DNA of 64,000 nt from an uncultured Bilophila sp. GTDB taxonomy: Bacteria; Desulfobacterota; Desulfovibrionia; Desulfovibrionales; Desulfovibrionaceae. The notes beneath the pieces are model-generated. The model had not been told where the DNA came from. It saw only the letters and a program-made list of their open reading frames with translations, and searched no databases. Shown here piece after piece: positions 62,907 to 64,000 of the stretch. Location: the NCBI GenBank assembly GCA_902373525.1, contig CABKMN010000003.1:1-64000 (forward strand). Reading direction: 5' to 3'. The position numbers and the translations under genes were made by a program. The first letter of the stretch is position 1. The number at the start of each line of letters is the position of its first letter.

Positions 62907-62940
62907 AGGCCGGGGAACCACTGGTTCCCCGGCCTTTTTT
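62907..62940 (+). terminator. Terminator that probably belonged to tRNA-Leu before insertion
   Basis: GGCCGGGGAACCA-CTGG-TTCCCCGGCC is followed by TTTTTT. There is no plus-strand gene directly upstream outside the island. Joining it to attL would place it about 60 nt after the tRNA. Confidence 0.75.
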
Positions 62941-63194
62941 CATGCCCCCACGACATCCCGTAACCGCAGGGCTTTTTCGATGGCTCTCTGGGGCGTGAGC
63001 TCTCTGTCTGCACCGATGAACCAGCACGCCGCAGTAAAGACGGCCTCTTCCTCTTGGGAATCTTCAATGTTGCAGAACCGGAGTCTTTCGGCGAGTTGCT
63101 GCGCGTCTCCCACGGCGTCCTCAAGCGAGAGTTCCGGGTAGCGGCAGGCGATAACGCATGCGCCCGTCATGAGGTTTTTTCGTAACGCCCTCAT
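62940..63194 (-). CDS. Small conserved protein of unknown function (84 aa)
   Basis: Starts MRALRKNLMTGACVIACRYP with AGGAGGAAGT before ATG 63194. Helical, acidic in the middle (YPELSLEDAVGDAQQLAERL; NIEDSQEEEAVFTAACWFIG). No membrane segment or catalytic motif. GC-rich codon use like the core, so it is outside the island. Function unknown. Confidence 0.7.
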   Translation of the reverse strand: MRALRKNLMTGACVIACRYPELSLEDAVGDAQQLAERLRFCNIEDSQEEEAVFTAACWFIGADRELTPQRAIEKALRLRDVVGA

Positions 63195-63267
63195 ACTTCC
63201 TCCTTATGCGGAACTTGAATATCTCCCTGTTAGGAAAGAACGGCCTTTTTGTCATGGTATCTTTCTT

Positions 63268-63295
63268 TTGACGAAAAGATACCCTGACATATATT
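63268..63295 (+). promoter_or_regulatory. Possible promoter of the CII/XRE-type gene
   Basis: TTGACG at 63268-63273, a 16-nt spacer and TATATT at 63290-63295. A perfect TATAAT lies at 63304 but lacks a -35. Confidence 0.4.
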
Positions 63296-63487
63296 AAAAA
63301 TTCTATAATGATAAGAGCCTTCGTTACGATGGGCGCGTATGTCTTGCCAACGTTTTATAGAGAAGATGCCGCTCGCCAGAGTGTGATACGATGCCTACTA
63401 GAGGGGAGCTCCCGCGGTAGAGGAGGGAACGGGCTCGCGTTGTTCTGGTGAGCCCGATCCATGCATTTCCGGAAGGAGGACGGTGTG

Positions 63488-63961
63488 ATGGATTTAGGGA
63501 TGATGACGGGCAAGGGAGCCCTCCGCCTTGCCAAGCAGGAAAGCGGGTTGACGCAAAGCGAGATTGCGGATCGTCTCGGCGTTTCGCACGCCGTGACCAA
63601 ACGGTATTTCAACGTCAACGACAAGTATATGCCGAGTCTGGAGATGATACCTCGGCTGTGTTCCGTGCTTGGCAACGATATTTTGATGCGCTGGATGGAG
63701 GCCCGGCTCAGGAGAGGGGAATCCGTTTGCCGGGAGGAAATCGCGGAGGCCCTGTCGCGCACCGGGGATGCGCTTGAGGGCCTCCGTGCTCTGGTGGAAG
63801 AGGACGGATCGTCTCCCGTGCGGGATGTGCAGCATGCCGTTGAACAATTGATCGTAGAATTGGGGTGTATTCAGAGCCTGTTGGCCGAACGGACCTTTTG
63901 CGACGGCAGCAGGGAACGGGCCTTTTCGGTCTGTCCGTGGTGGAAGTCCCGGAGGAAATGA
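63488..63961 (+). CDS. Helix-turn-helix regulator, CII/XRE-like (157 aa)
   Basis: ATG 63488 is 7 nt after AAGGAGG; a GTG at 63485 is adjacent. The HTH lies in the first half: ALRLAKQESGLTQSEIADRL, then GVSHAVTKRYFNVNDKYMPS. The C-terminal half is helical and may oligomerise (REEIAEALSRTGDALEGLRA; QHAVEQLIVELGCIQSLLAE). The overall form resembles phage CII-type regulators. It is beyond the right edge of the island, GC-rich and alone in the remaining window. Confidence 0.75.
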   Translation: MDLGMMTGKGALRLAKQESGLTQSEIADRLGVSHAVTKRYFNVNDKYMPSLEMIPRLCSVLGNDILMRWMEARLRRGESVCREEIAEALSRTGDALEGLRALVEEDGSSPVRDVQHAVEQLIVELGCIQSLLAERTFCDGSRERAFSVCPWWKSRRK

Positions 63962-64000
63962 ACGCCCGGGCCTTTCTTCTTTTGCGGTTTCGCGGAACGG

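Overview
The window looks like a Deltaproteobacterial (Desulfovibrionales-type) chromosome carrying an integrated island. The organism is inferred from gene content and style, not from a database search: a GC-rich core with strong third-position GC bias, a TrmD fused to a second SPOUT methyltransferase domain, an infC that appears to start at AUC, and a YtfE/RIC-type di-iron repair protein. No rRNA operon or species marker is present.

Core left part (1-25.9 kb). A translation cluster runs tRNA-Val, thrS, infC, rpmI, rplT, then pheS, pheT, a MerR-type regulator, rpe and tkt, then trmD, rplS, rnhB, yraN, rsmI, smpB and tRNA-Ala. After these come a small lipoprotein, a membrane GGDEF sensor, a UspA-type stress protein, a hotdog thioesterase, an NfeD/SPFH membrane pair, the RIC protein and tRNA-Leu(CAG). 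Noteworthy non-coding elements are a regular 60-bp-period array of palindromic repeats (5.75-6.14 kb) and paired inverted hairpin repeats around 0-0.45 kb and 12.9-13.3 kb.

Island (about 25.95-62.84 kb). It is inserted at the 3' end of tRNA-Leu. A 17-nt tRNA end is repeated with one base missing at 62829-62844, and the tRNA's probable native terminator now lies beyond that right end. The left half holds a P4-type integrase, an AlpA-like regulator, a Toprim/DUF927 primase-helicase, a 9-bp-period iteron cluster, a MobV relaxase and hairpins that could be oriT, so it resembles a mobilisable, possibly self-replicating element. Its cargo is a four-gene restriction block: SNF2-type helicase, type III Mod, Cys-rich zinc-finger protein and type III Res.

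The right half starts with a damaged second tyrosine recombinase whose catalytic part is fused in frame to a RecA-like ATPase. It continues with a YagK/YfjJ-type replication protein, an XRE repressor, an exported PLD nuclease with four exported or membrane partners, an ERF annealing protein, toxin-antitoxin genes, a MoxR/WGR/DUF3150/vWA block and a broken serine recombinase. Several of these genes carry frameshifts or stops. The right tip is a strikingly AT-rich three-gene operon (NdpA-like protein, PD-(D/E)xK-like protein, unknown protein). It is the best candidate in the window for a poorly described defence system.

Core right part (62.85-64 kb). Here are the displaced terminator, a small conserved gene and a CII/XRE-type regulator.
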